DNA of 8,166 nucleotides from an uncultured Collinsella sp. (GCA_900547835.1 URIJ01000092.1:1-8166); one strand, 5' to 3'; positions 1 through 5,742 are shown, numbered from the stretch's first letter. Notes: generated from the sequence alone by a model not told the origin. Translations and numbers: made by a program.

Positions 1-38
1 GGCAAGGCATGACCAGAAGGTCTATGCCTTGCCTTTTT
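1..38 (+). terminator. Intrinsic terminator of an upstream gene
   Basis: GGCAAGGCAT (1-10) pairs with ATGCCTTGCC (24-33). The stem continues inward as GACC (11-14) with GGTC (19-22), leaving an AGAA loop and one bulged T at 23. A run of five T follows at 34-38. This is a classical rho-independent terminator for a plus-strand gene that ends left of the window. No matching T-run is visible for the other strand. Confidence 0.85.
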
Positions 39-113
39 CATGCCAACTTGTTCGCTCTGGACGTCGCTCGCTGTCCGTCCTCTACCTGCGGCGTTGCCTT
101 GCTCCGGATGCGG

Positions 114-142
114 TAGTCATTGGGGACGTTCTTAAATGACTA
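114..142. repeat. Short inverted repeat in the hydratase leader
   Basis: TAGTCATT (114-121) and AATGACTA (135-142) are perfect 8-bp inverted arms around a 13-nt loop containing GGGGACG. There is no T-run on either side, so it is not an obvious terminator. Its style, with a nearby AAAGGGACA at 148-154, resembles dispersed intergenic palindromes of REP type, but only one copy is in the window. The rest of 39-200 holds nothing else I can support. Confidence 0.45.
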
Positions 143-200
143 GTCGAAAGGGACACTCTTGCGCCAGATCTGCCGGCCCCACGCTGGGCTCGTCCTGTGC

Positions 201-229
201 TTTACTAAGATAAAGTGAACGTGTAGATT
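201..229 (+). promoter_or_regulatory. Candidate sigma70-type promoter for the hydratase
   Basis: TTTACT (201-206) and TAGATT (224-229) are separated by 17 bp and resemble -35 and -10 hexamers (4 of 6 matches each). Transcription would begin near 236, giving a leader of about 80 nt before the ATG at 318. No operator is recognised. This is the best candidate in the gap between the upstream terminator and the gene. Confidence 0.4.
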
Positions 230-317
230 CGTAACCTATTCGCAACCGTTCTATGGCACGATGTTGAACGAATGTATGCTATGCGCCCAAATCGTTTTGG
301 GCAGAGTGGGAGACAGT

Positions 318-2618
318 ATGGTCAAGCTGTACGAGGACGGCATCTACCTGCGCGGCGGCAGCGAGGTTGTGCCTGCGGCCGAGGCTGCCGAGCGCGGTAT
401 TACGCAGACACCCGAGGATGCCAAGCGCGGCACCATCGCGTATTCGATCCTTCAGGCACACAATACGTCCGGCGACCCCGAGGCGCTCAAGATTCGCTTC
501 GATGCCATGGCGAGCCACGATATTACCTTTGTCGGCATCATCCAGACGGCGCGTGCCTCGGGCATGGAGCAGTTCCCGCTGCCCTACGTGCTTACCAACT
601 GCCATAACTCGCTGTGTGCCGTGGGTGGCACCATCAACGAGGACGACCACGTCTTTGGCCTCTCGGCTGCCAAAAAGTACGGCGGCATCTTCGTTCCGCC
701 CCATATCGCGGTCATCCATTCCTTTATGCGTGAGAACTTCGCCGGCTGCGGCAAGATGATCTTGGGCTCCGACTCGCACACCCGCTACGGCGCTCTGGGC
801 ACCATGGCCGTGGGCGAGGGCGGTGGCGAGCTGGCAAAGCAGCTGCTGCGCGACACCTACGATGTCGCCTATCCCGGTGTCGTCGCCATCTACCTCACGG
901 GCGCCCCGCGCCCCGGCGTCGGCCCGCACGATGTGGCACTCGCCATCATCCGTGCCGTCTTTGCCAAGGGTTACGTTAAGAACAAGGTTATGGAGTTCGT
1001 GGGCCCCGGTATCGCGAGCATGACGACCGACTACCGCAACGGCGTCGACGTCATGACCACCGAGACCACCTGCCTGTCGAGCATCTGGGCCACCGACGAG
1101 GACACGCACGCATTCCTGACCATGCACGGCCGCGGCGACGACTACCGCGAGCTCAAGCCCGCCGATGTTGCCTACTACGACGGCTGCGTCGAAGTCGATC
1201 TGTCGAGTATCAAGCCCATGATCGCGTTGCCGTTCCATCCTTCTAACGGCTTTGAGATCGACGAGCTCAACGAGAACCTCGAGGACATCCTGCACGAGGT
1301 AGAGCTCGAGGCTGCCAAGATCGGCGAGGGCAAGACGCACTTTAGCCTGCTCGACAAGATCGTCGACGGCAAGCTGCACGTGCAGCAGGGCGTTATCGCC
1401 GGCTGCTCGGGCGGCAACTACGACTCCGTGGTCCAGGCTGCTCGCGTGCTCAAGGGCGCTAACACCGGCTGCGGCGAGTTCTCGCTGTCGGTCTATCCCA
1501 CGAGCCAGCCCGTGGCACTCGAGCTTACACGCCGCGGCTACATCTACGACCTTATGGAGGCCGGCGCGATTGTGCGCACGGCATTCTGCGGCCCGTGCTT
1601 CGGCGCCGGCGACACGCCTGCCAACAACGGCCTTTCGATCCGCCACACCACGCGCAACTTCCCCAATCGCGAGGGTTCCAAGCCGGGCAACGGTCAGCTG
1701 AGCGCCGTGGCCCTGATGGACGCCCGCTCCATTGCGGCGACGGCTGCCAACGGCGGCGTCCTGACGCCGGCGACCGACCTGCCCGAGGAGATTTGGGACG
1801 AGGCCTGCGAGTACACCTTTGACGACGCGCCGTACAAGAAGCGCGTGTACTGGGGCTTTGGCAAGGCTGAGCCGGCCGACGAGCTGGTCGAGGGCCCCAA
1901 CATCAAGCCGTGGCCCGCGATGGAGCCTCTCGGCGACGACATCCTGCTCAAGGTGTGCTCCAAGATCATGGACCCGGTCACTACGACCGACGAGCTCATT
2001 CCCTCGGGCGAGACGAGCTCCTTCCGTTCCAACCCGCTGGGTCTGGCCGAGTTTACGCTCAGCCGTCGCGACCCTGCCTACGTGGGCCGCTCCAAGGAGG
2101 TCGACGCGGTGGAAAAGCGCCGCGTTGCCGGCGAGGCAGCGGGCGACCTGGTGGCACTCGATGCCGAGCTTGCCAGCGTGTTTGAGGCGCTGACCGGCGC
2201 GGGTGTCGCGGCCGATGCCAAGGCGACTGAGTACGGCTCCATGCTCTATGCCAAGAAGCCCGGTGACGGTTCTGCCCGCGAGCAGGCCGCGAGCTGCCAG
2301 CGCGTAATTGGCGGCCTGGCCAACATCGTCCACGAGTACGCCACCAAGCGCTATCGCTCCAACGTGATGAACTGGGGCATGGTGCCCTTCCAGATGGAGG
2401 CCGAGCCCAGCTTTGAGGTGGGCGACTACGTCTTTGTGCCGGGTATCCGCGCCGCGCTCGATGGCGACCTGAAGGGCATCGCCGCCTACGTGGTGCGCGC
2501 CGACGGTGCGGTCGAGCAGATTGAGCTCTATATTGCCGATATGACGGCAGAGGAGCGTGCCATCGTCAAGGCCGGCTGCCTGATCAACTACAACAAGTTC
2601 AAGGCCGCTGCCGAGTAA
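318..2618 (+). CDS. Aconitase-family hydratase (4Fe-4S), 766 aa
   Basis: A complete member of the aconitase superfamily, cytoplasmic, predicted to hydrate or dehydrate a carboxylic acid using a [4Fe-4S] cluster. GSDSHT (residues 150-155) matches the aconitase DSHT segment. Cys363 in AGCSGG corresponds to the first cluster ligand, and Cys424 and Cys427 in CGPCFG are the other two. GSAREQAA (from residue 651) matches GSSREHAA of the C-terminal swivel domain, keeping the catalytic Ser (652) and substrate Arg (654). KRYRSN at 677-682 occupies the usual swivel position. Length is close to mitochondrial aconitase and to E. coli YbhJ. The ATG at 318 is preferred over ATG 261 because GGGAG (308-312) sits 5 nt upstream and the earlier ATG has no ribosome binding site. 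The motifs around the first ligand differ from the canonical SCTNS, and no citrate-cycle or leucine genes are adjacent, so the substrate is unresolved. It may be a YbhJ-type hydratase rather than true aconitase. Confidence 0.93.
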   Translation: MVKLYEDGIYLRGGSEVVPAAEAAERGITQTPEDAKRGTIAYSILQAHNTSGDPEALKIRFDAMASHDITFVGIIQTARASGMEQFPLPYVLTNCHNSLCAVGGTINEDDHVFGLSAAKKYGGIFVPPHIAVIHSFMRENFAGCGKMILGSDSHTRYGALGTMAVGEGGGELAKQLLRDTYDVAYPGVVAIYLTGAPRPGVGPHDVALAIIRAVFAKGYVKNKVMEFVGPGIASMTTDYRNGVDVMTTETTCLSSIWATDEDTHAFLTMHGRGDDYRELKPADVAYYDGCVEVDLSSIKPMIALPFHPSNGFEIDELNENLEDILHEVELEAAKIGEGKTHFSLLDKIVDGKLHVQQGVIAGCSGGNYDSVVQAARVLKGANTGCGEFSLSVYPTSQPVALELTRRGYIYDLMEAGAIVRTAFCGPCFGAGDTPANNGLSIRHTTRNFPNREGSKPGNGQLSAVALMDARSIAATAANGGVLTPATDLPEEIWDEACEYTFDDAPYKKRVYWGFGKAEPADELVEGPNIKPWPAMEPLGDDILLKVCSKIMDPVTTTDELIPSGETSSFRSNPLGLAEFTLSRRDPAYVGRSKEVDAVEKRRVAGEAAGDLVALDAELASVFEALTGAGVAADAKATEYGSMLYAKKPGDGSAREQAASCQRVIGGLANIVHEYATKRYRSNVMNWGMVPFQMEAEPSFEVGDYVFVPGIRAALDGDLKGIAAYVVRADGAVEQIELYIADMTAEERAIVKAGCLINYNKFKAAAE

Positions 2619-2633
2619 CGCACATACTTGTCC

Positions 2634-2705
2634 GCCCCGGTTATACCTTTCCCTGCCGCTCACGCGCTTCGCGAGGGTCGCGTCAGAGAAAGGTATAACC
2701 GGGGC
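2634..2705. repeat. 72-bp long imperfect palindrome after the hydratase
   Basis: The outer 18 bp are perfectly inverted (2634-2651 with 2688-2705; arm GCCCCGGTTATACCTTTC). With one C/A mismatch the stem extends to 2655/2684. The centre carries a small CGCG-CTT-CGCG hairpin (2663-2673). It starts 15 bp after the hydratase stop but has no T-run, so it is not a typical intrinsic terminator, though it could stabilise the 3' end of the mRNA. TACTTGT occurs on both sides (2625-2631 and 2706-2712), as a target duplication would. Confidence 0.75.
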
Positions 2706-2805
2706 TACTTGTTAAGTGCTGCTCGTTGGGTCTTGAGGGCGCTAAAATCGAGGTTGCAACTCTCCTCTATGGGGGAGTGCGCCTTTGTTCATATGCTATC
2801 TAGAA

Positions 2806-2834
2806 TTGACAGTATGAAGTTGGCGCTTTAAAGT
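2806..2834 (+). promoter_or_regulatory. Promoter of the first paralogue
   Basis: A perfect -35 TTGACA (2806-2811), a 17-bp spacer, and TAAAGT (2829-2834; 4 of 6 matches to TATAAT). The predicted start near 2841 gives a leader of about 27 nt with GGAG just before the ATG at 2868. The remaining sequence from 2706 to 2805 shows only a weak hairpin (2759-2765 with 2772-2778). Confidence 0.65.
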
Positions 2835-2867
2835 GAGCTCAAAACACTCTCGTTTGTGGAGTTGAAG

Positions 2868-3557
2868 ATGAAGCGTTGCACTTCTGTTTTGTTGCTGTTG
2901 GTGGCTTGCGTCGTCGCTGCTGCGGGCGTGGTCCTATTTGGCTCGCTTATCTTCTATGGGCCGAGTGGGGTTGAGCAGACGGTTGAGATGGCGTCCCTTG
3001 TTGCATCGATGCCCGGGCAAATGATTTCGGACGTTACAAAGCCCGATGAGATAACGCTCGATATCGAGGAAACGCCGGGCATTCTAAGCATAAGCAACTA
3101 CCCCATGATTGAACTTGGCTCGTCTCGCTATACCAAGGACGAGAAGTTGTCCCGACAGGCGCTGGACTTGCTAAACGGGCGTTCGTTCAAACGCTGGGAC
3201 GGTTGGGATGCCTATGAGCGCCGACGTGGTTCTGTGAACGGTGGCTACTATACAACGCTGAAGTTGTATTCATCTGATGGCAAACTGATGCGCACCGTTA
3301 ACTACAATCCGGAATACGCAAAAGCCGGAGGTGGGGACGGCGTCTATATCCAAGATGGCGGCGTGACCTACATTCTTGAAGGCGACCAGCAGCAGGTGAT
3401 CGATTTTTTGGATCGTTGCGTGATGGACGCGTACGACCAGACCTGCCTGCCCGACCCGCAGACTGCACGCGATGGTGGATCTGCTCGTACATGGCTATTC
3501 GAGGATGGGATGCCCTGGACCGCCGAATCGGGAAGCACGGGCTCGGCAAAAGAGTAG
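2868..3557 (+). CDS. Membrane-anchored secreted protein of unknown function, paralogue 1
   Basis: A 229-residue protein I do not recognise. It begins MKR, then a strongly hydrophobic helix at about residues 6-30, which predicts a short cytoplasmic N-terminus and an extracytoplasmic domain. LVAC (11-14) resembles a lipobox, but the hydrophobic stretch continues well past the Cys, so a membrane anchor is more likely than a lipoprotein. The outer domain has SISNYP (74-79), an FKRW segment, a GVYIQDG/TYILEGD hairpin-like stretch, and a Cys184-X8-Cys193 pair that could form a disulfide. ATG 2868 is chosen over GTG 2856 because GGAG (2858-2861) is spaced 6 nt from it. A diverged copy lies at 4835-5506; their last 43 residues are almost identical. 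It has its own promoter and terminator, so it is probably monocistronic. The domain layout loosely recalls small extracellular immunity or DUF-type proteins, but this is not strong enough to name a family. Confidence 0.82.
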   Translation: MKRCTSVLLLLVACVVAAAGVVLFGSLIFYGPSGVEQTVEMASLVASMPGQMISDVTKPDEITLDIEETPGILSISNYPMIELGSSRYTKDEKLSRQALDLLNGRSFKRWDGWDAYERRRGSVNGGYYTTLKLYSSDGKLMRTVNYNPEYAKAGGGDGVYIQDGGVTYILEGDQQQVIDFLDRCVMDAYDQTCLPDPQTARDGGSARTWLFEDGMPWTAESGSTGSAKE

Positions 3558-3745
3558 AGAACGCGACCACCACAAAGGTGCCCCTTTGCGGTGGTTTTCA
3601 GTCTGTCTCGATCTGTAACATCTGGGCCGTTAAAAGTGGGCTTGGTGTTGCAGATTTAGATTATCGATTCGGGTGTCTTCTGTTTATCTCGATCTGTAAC
3701 AGGTGGACCCTTATTTGCCGAGTAGTTGTTACAGATTTAGATAAA
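3438..3745 (+). repeat. Duplicated unit, copy 1 (gene 3' end, terminator, start of array A)
   Basis: From CAG at 3438 the sequence matches 5387 onward through the end of the coding region, the stop, the terminator and the first four array repeats. In the last 40 codons I count 12 differences in 120 nt (about 90% identity); nine are synonymous and three change the residue. The non-coding part is also alignable, including the spacers. The upstream two thirds of the genes are much more diverged. Confidence 0.85.
3566..3598 (+). terminator. Intrinsic terminator of paralogue 1
   Basis: ACCACCACAAAGG (3566-3578) pairs with CCTTTGCGGTGGT (3583-3595) around a TGCC loop, with one A/C mismatch, followed by TTTT (3595-3598). 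It lies 8 nt after the stop codon. It is one of four related palindromes in the window. Confidence 0.85.
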
Positions 3746-3821
3746 CGGGCGCCGCTGAGCATTTCATCTCAATCTGTAACATCTGGGGTCAAAAACGGCC
3801 GCTAGATGTTACAGGTCGAGA
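3606..3821. repeat. Array A: six alternating 15-nt repeats at 40-nt period
   Basis: Repeats start at 3606(+), 3646(-), 3687(+), 3727(-), 3767(+) and 3807(-), intervals of 40, 41, 40, 40 and 40. Read in one orientation they are TCTCGATCTGTAACA, TCTAAATCTGCAACA, TCTCGATCTGTAACA, TCTAAATCTGTAACA, TCTCAATCTGTAACA and TCTCGACCTGTAACA. Spacers of 25 nt (26 for the second) differ from each other. Each +/- pair can fold as a 15-bp stem with a 25-nt loop; the second pair extends to 19 bp (3683-3701 with 3727-3745). There are no T-runs, so these are not intrinsic terminators. The repeat is shorter than usual CRISPR repeats, alternates in orientation, and no cas gene is present. No convincing coding region occupies this stretch. 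Confidence 0.85.
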
Positions 3822-3840
3822 CAGATGAGCGCCGGAGCCG

Positions 3841-3874
3841 AAAATCACCACAAAGGTGCCTGTCCCTTTCGTGG
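3841..3874 (-). terminator. Intrinsic terminator of the minus-strand membrane protein gene
   Basis: On the minus strand CCACGAAAGG (3874-3865) pairs with CCTTTGTGG (3856-3848) with one bulged G. TTTT follows at 3844-3841. It lies about 58 nt beyond the stop of the minus-strand gene. It is a slightly decayed copy of the ACAAAGGTGCC palindrome. The short stretch 3881-3931 holds nothing recognisable. Confidence 0.65.
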
Positions 3875-3931
3875 AGGTGGGGGCGAGCTCGATGCCGCCG
3901 TGCTCGCTGAACGACATTCTAATGAGCGTCT

Positions 3932-4600
3932 CTACAGGATTTCATCTGGGGTGGCGGGTTTGGTTGTTTTGGGGATGCCGAGTTTGGATGACGCGAAATC
4001 GTCAACATTGTCCTTAATTCCGTCTTTGGTGTAGACAGTGACCATATAGGTGCTGTGTCCGAATTCGCCCTTGTCGCGTGTTGCCCAGGCATCCCAGTAG
4101 GCGGCCCCGTTTCGCCCTTTGATTTTTCCGACACGGCGGAGTTCTGTTCGCTTTAATTTCCGGTTGCTATAGATGGTTCGACCGGCTTCCGCGGTGAGCC
4201 CGCACTGTCCAAGCAGCTTGTCGAGGACTTGGTTCATGTGGCGCTCATCGGTGTTTGGTGCGTAGTCGTAGGCGAGGGTGATGGAGTCGAGTGGCTGGTC
4301 GTCGATCAGATAATTCATCGCCTGAGGGTCAAGGCAGAAATAAGGAGAGCATCCGTCGACCTGGCCGAGCAACGGTAACTTGGACTGCCAAAGTCCGGTG
4401 GGAATTCTATCTTCGTAGAAAACACCGCGGCAGATAAAGGAGAGCGAGGTGGCACGCGAGCCAGCGTCGACCATTCCGCATAAATCGAAGGGCGAGGCGA
4501 TACCAAGGGAAAAGGGCGTGACGACGATAAAGAAGAACATCGCGATGGGTATGGCGAGAATGGCGATGACGTTGCGACCGGTGGAATGAGACGGCTTCAT
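3932..4600 (-). CDS. Membrane-anchored cysteine-containing protein of unknown function
   Basis: A 222-residue protein that I do not recognise. The N-terminus carries K2 and R9, then one hydrophobic helix at about residues 11-36, predicting an N-in anchor and an extracytoplasmic remainder. Five cysteines (41, 57, 84, 89, 133) lie outside the membrane and could form disulfides; GCSPYFC (83-89) is the densest cluster. The C-terminal third is basic and ends in a Lys/Thr/Pro-rich tail. The ATG at 4600-4598 is preferred over TTG 4618 because AGGAG (4610-4606) lies 5 nt upstream. It has no visible similarity to the two flanking paralogues apart from topology and size. It is divergent from paralogue 2 and convergent with paralogue 1. 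I found no strong promoter; the best -10-like TATCCT lies about 30 nt upstream without a good -35. Confidence 0.75.
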   Translation of the reverse strand: MKPSHSTGRNVIAILAIPIAMFFFIVVTPFSLGIASPFDLCGMVDAGSRATSLSFICRGVFYEDRIPTGLWQSKLPLLGQVDGCSPYFCLDPQAMNYLIDDQPLDSITLAYDYAPNTDERHMNQVLDKLLGQCGLTAEAGRTIYSNRKLKRTELRRVGKIKGRNGAAYWDAWATRDKGEFGHSTYMVTVYTKDGIKDNVDDFASSKLGIPKTTKPATPDEIL

Positions 4601-4648
4601 ATGCGCTCCTCGAGACAAAGATCTGTTGAGGATAGGCAGAAATGGATA

Positions 4649-4661
4649 TGTTCAGAGAACA
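4649..4661. promoter_or_regulatory. 13-bp palindrome in the divergent intergenic region
   Basis: TGTTC-AGA-GAACA is a perfect 5-bp inverted repeat with a 3-nt centre, about 50 bp upstream of the minus-strand start codon. Its size and position suit a dimeric repressor site, but no regulator is recognised. The half sites are in the opposite order to the GAAC...GTTC of Gram-positive LexA boxes. It may be chance. Confidence 0.3.
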
Positions 4662-4707
4662 ATTCAAGTTTAATCTCATGGCGCGAGATGGTCGACCGTT
4701 AGCGTCG

Positions 4708-4745
4708 AAAACCGCCACAAAGGTGCCTGTCCCCTTTGTGGCGGT
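4708..4745 (-). terminator. Orphan minus-strand terminator-like palindrome
   Basis: ACCGCCACAAAGG (4711-4723) and CCTTTGTGGCGGT (4733-4745) form a perfect 13-bp stem with a 9-nt loop. The AAAA at 4708-4711 becomes TTTT after the stem on the minus strand, so it has intrinsic-terminator form for leftward transcription. No minus-strand gene ends here. It lies between the divergent starts at 4600 and 4835, where it could block antisense transcription from paralogue 2 or simply be a dispersed repeat copy. Confidence 0.7.
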
Positions 4746-4764
4746 GAGGAGCGCGCGGCTTCTT

Positions 4765-4793
4765 TTGGTAATAGTGTTAGCTGGCGGTATCAT
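4765..4793 (+). promoter_or_regulatory. Promoter of the second paralogue
   Basis: TTGGTA (4765-4770; 4 of 6 matches) and TATCAT (4788-4793; 5 of 6) with a 17-bp spacer. Transcription would start near 4800, which excludes the TTG codon at 4793 as a translation start and supports the GTG at 4835. Confidence 0.6.
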
Positions 4794-4834
4794 TGGTGCA
4801 GGTGGCGAAGGTTTGCATTGTGGGGTGTTTTGCC

Positions 4835-5506
4835 GTGAACCGTTTTGCCCGTATTGGATTGATTGTCTTGGCGCTTGCGATCGCTGTGGTTGGCGCGGGC
4901 GCTGTCGGTATGGCATTTCTACCTGCTGCGGTGACGGAGCCGGTGGTCAAGCCTGTGACTCAATCTGTCGAACTTCTGACCGGCGACGACAAGCCCGAGA
5001 CCATTACCGTTGATTTTGATGAGCAGCCGGCTGTGCTGGGTATTAGCAATTATCCGCGTATTCAGCTTGGGGCCATGCGCTATACCACGGATACAAGCCT
5101 GATCGATAGGACGTCCGAGCTACTCAAGGGCAAAACATTTAAGCGTTGGTACGGATATGCGTCCTATCGGGCAAAAGCGAACGACATGGTTGGCGGATGC
5201 CACTCTTCCATCGAGCTGGACACTGCAAACGGCGCAAAGTTATGTGATGTCTCGTACGATCCGGGCTACGAGGGCAATGAGGGTCCGGGCATCTACATCA
5301 TGGACGGCGATGTCGCCTATGTCATGGAGGGCGACCAGACCGAGCTCAACGATTTTATGGGTCAGTGTATCCAAGATGCCTATAAACAGACCTGCTTGCC
5401 TGACCCGCAGACTGCACGCGATAGTGGGTCTGCCCGTACATGGCTGTTCGAGGATGAGATGCCCTGGACCGTCGAATCGGGAAGTACGGGTTCGGCGAAG
5501 GAGTAG
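4835..5506 (+). CDS. Membrane-anchored secreted protein of unknown function, paralogue 2
   Basis: A 223-residue paralogue of the protein at 2868-3557, function unknown. It has a single hydrophobic helix at about residues 7-29 after MNRFAR, then an extracytoplasmic domain. Shared with paralogue 1 are KP-ITxD, ISNYP, RYT, the FKRW segment, GxYIxDGxVxYxxEGDQ, and Cys178-X8-Cys187 (the same spacing as 184/193 in paralogue 1). The final 43 residues differ at only four positions, while the middle is far more diverged. The start is GTG 4835: it aligns MNR with MKR of paralogue 1, has GGGG (4822-4825) 9 nt upstream, and fits the promoter. In-frame TTG 4793 and GTG 4820 are alternatives. It is followed by its own terminator and array B, so it is probably monocistronic. 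Confidence 0.8.
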   Translation: MNRFARIGLIVLALAIAVVGAGAVGMAFLPAAVTEPVVKPVTQSVELLTGDDKPETITVDFDEQPAVLGISNYPRIQLGAMRYTTDTSLIDRTSELLKGKTFKRWYGYASYRAKANDMVGGCHSSIELDTANGAKLCDVSYDPGYEGNEGPGIYIMDGDVAYVMEGDQTELNDFMGQCIQDAYKQTCLPDPQTARDSGSARTWLFEDEMPWTVESGSTGSAKE

Positions 5507-5514
5507 AGACCGCG

Positions 5515-5552
5515 ACCACCACAAAGGTGCCTGCCCTCTTTGTGGTGGTTTT
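5515..5552 (+). terminator. Intrinsic terminator of paralogue 2
   Basis: ACCACCACAAAG (5515-5526) and CTTTGTGGTGGT (5538-5549) form a perfect 12-bp stem with an 11-nt loop, followed by TTTT (5549-5552). It starts 8 nt after the stop codon, the same distance as in paralogue 1. Confidence 0.87.
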
Positions 5553-5559
5553 CGGTCTG

Positions 5560-5695
5560 TCTCGATCTGTAACATCTTGGCCGCTAAAAGTGGGCCTGGT
5601 GTTACAGATTTAGATTTTTGATCCGGGTGTTTTCTGTTCGTCTCGATTTGTAACAGATAGAGCTCTATTTGCTGACTAGATGTTACAGATTGAGA
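5560..5695. repeat. Array B: four alternating 15-nt repeats at 40-nt period
   Basis: Repeats start at 5560(+), 5600(-), 5641(+) and 5681(-), intervals of 40, 41 and 40. This is the same pattern as the first four repeats of array A, including the one 26-nt spacer in the same place. In one orientation they read TCTCGATCTGTAACA, TCTAAATCTGTAACA, TCTCGATTTGTAACA and TCTCAATCTGTAACA. Confidence 0.85.
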
Positions 5696-5742
5696 TAGTA
5701 AGGGGACGAGGCCGTAGCGGGTGAGCGCACCTGCTTCCTATC

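Larger units (their letters stand above)
5387..5695 (+). repeat. Duplicated unit, copy 2 (gene 3' end, terminator, array B)
   Basis: Counterpart of 3438-3745. Homology runs through the gene end, stop, terminator and four array repeats. Spacers 5575-5599, 5615-5640 and 5656-5680 are recognisable diverged versions of 3621-3645, 3661-3686 and 3702-3726. The last two repeats of array A have no counterpart here. Confidence 0.85.

Noticed and set aside
279..2663. Open reading frame of 794 codons on the minus strand opposite the hydratase gene
   Set aside because: The plus strand encodes a protein with clear aconitase motifs. The antisense frame is low in complexity, rich in Arg, Ala, Gly, Val and Leu, and has no recognisable domain. 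It is a shadow of GC-rich codon use.
2628..2831. 67-codon plus-strand frame after the hydratase
   Set aside because: It runs through both arms of the long palindrome and over the TTGACA promoter, has no ribosome binding site, and resembles nothing known.
2868..2910. Paralogue 1 as a lipoprotein with lipobox LVAC
   Set aside because: The hydrophobic segment continues for about 16 residues after the Cys, the putative signal would be only 13 residues, and paralogue 2 has no Cys at that position.
3416..3805. 129-codon plus-strand frame overlapping the end of paralogue 1 and array A
   Set aside because: It is out of frame with the conserved gene end and then crosses the terminator and the repeat array. 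Repeated segments such as SVSICN in its translation come from the array repeats, not from protein selection.
3606..3821. Array A as a CRISPR array
   Set aside because: The repeats are only 15 nt and alternate in orientation, the spacers are partly shared with array B through duplication, and no cas gene is in the window.
3606..3821. Array A hairpins as integron attC sites
   Set aside because: The arms do not fit the attC core-site consensus (RYYYAAC and GTTRRRY), and no integrase gene is visible.
4407..4916. 169-codon minus-strand frame across the divergent intergenic region
   Set aside because: It overlaps the start of the minus-strand membrane protein in another frame, the orphan terminator and the paralogue 2 promoter, and has no plausible start signal.
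4642..5013. 123-codon plus-strand frame over the palindrome and promoter region
   Set aside because: It crosses the terminator-like hairpin and the promoter, and overlaps paralogue 2 in a different frame with Cys/Arg-rich junk composition.
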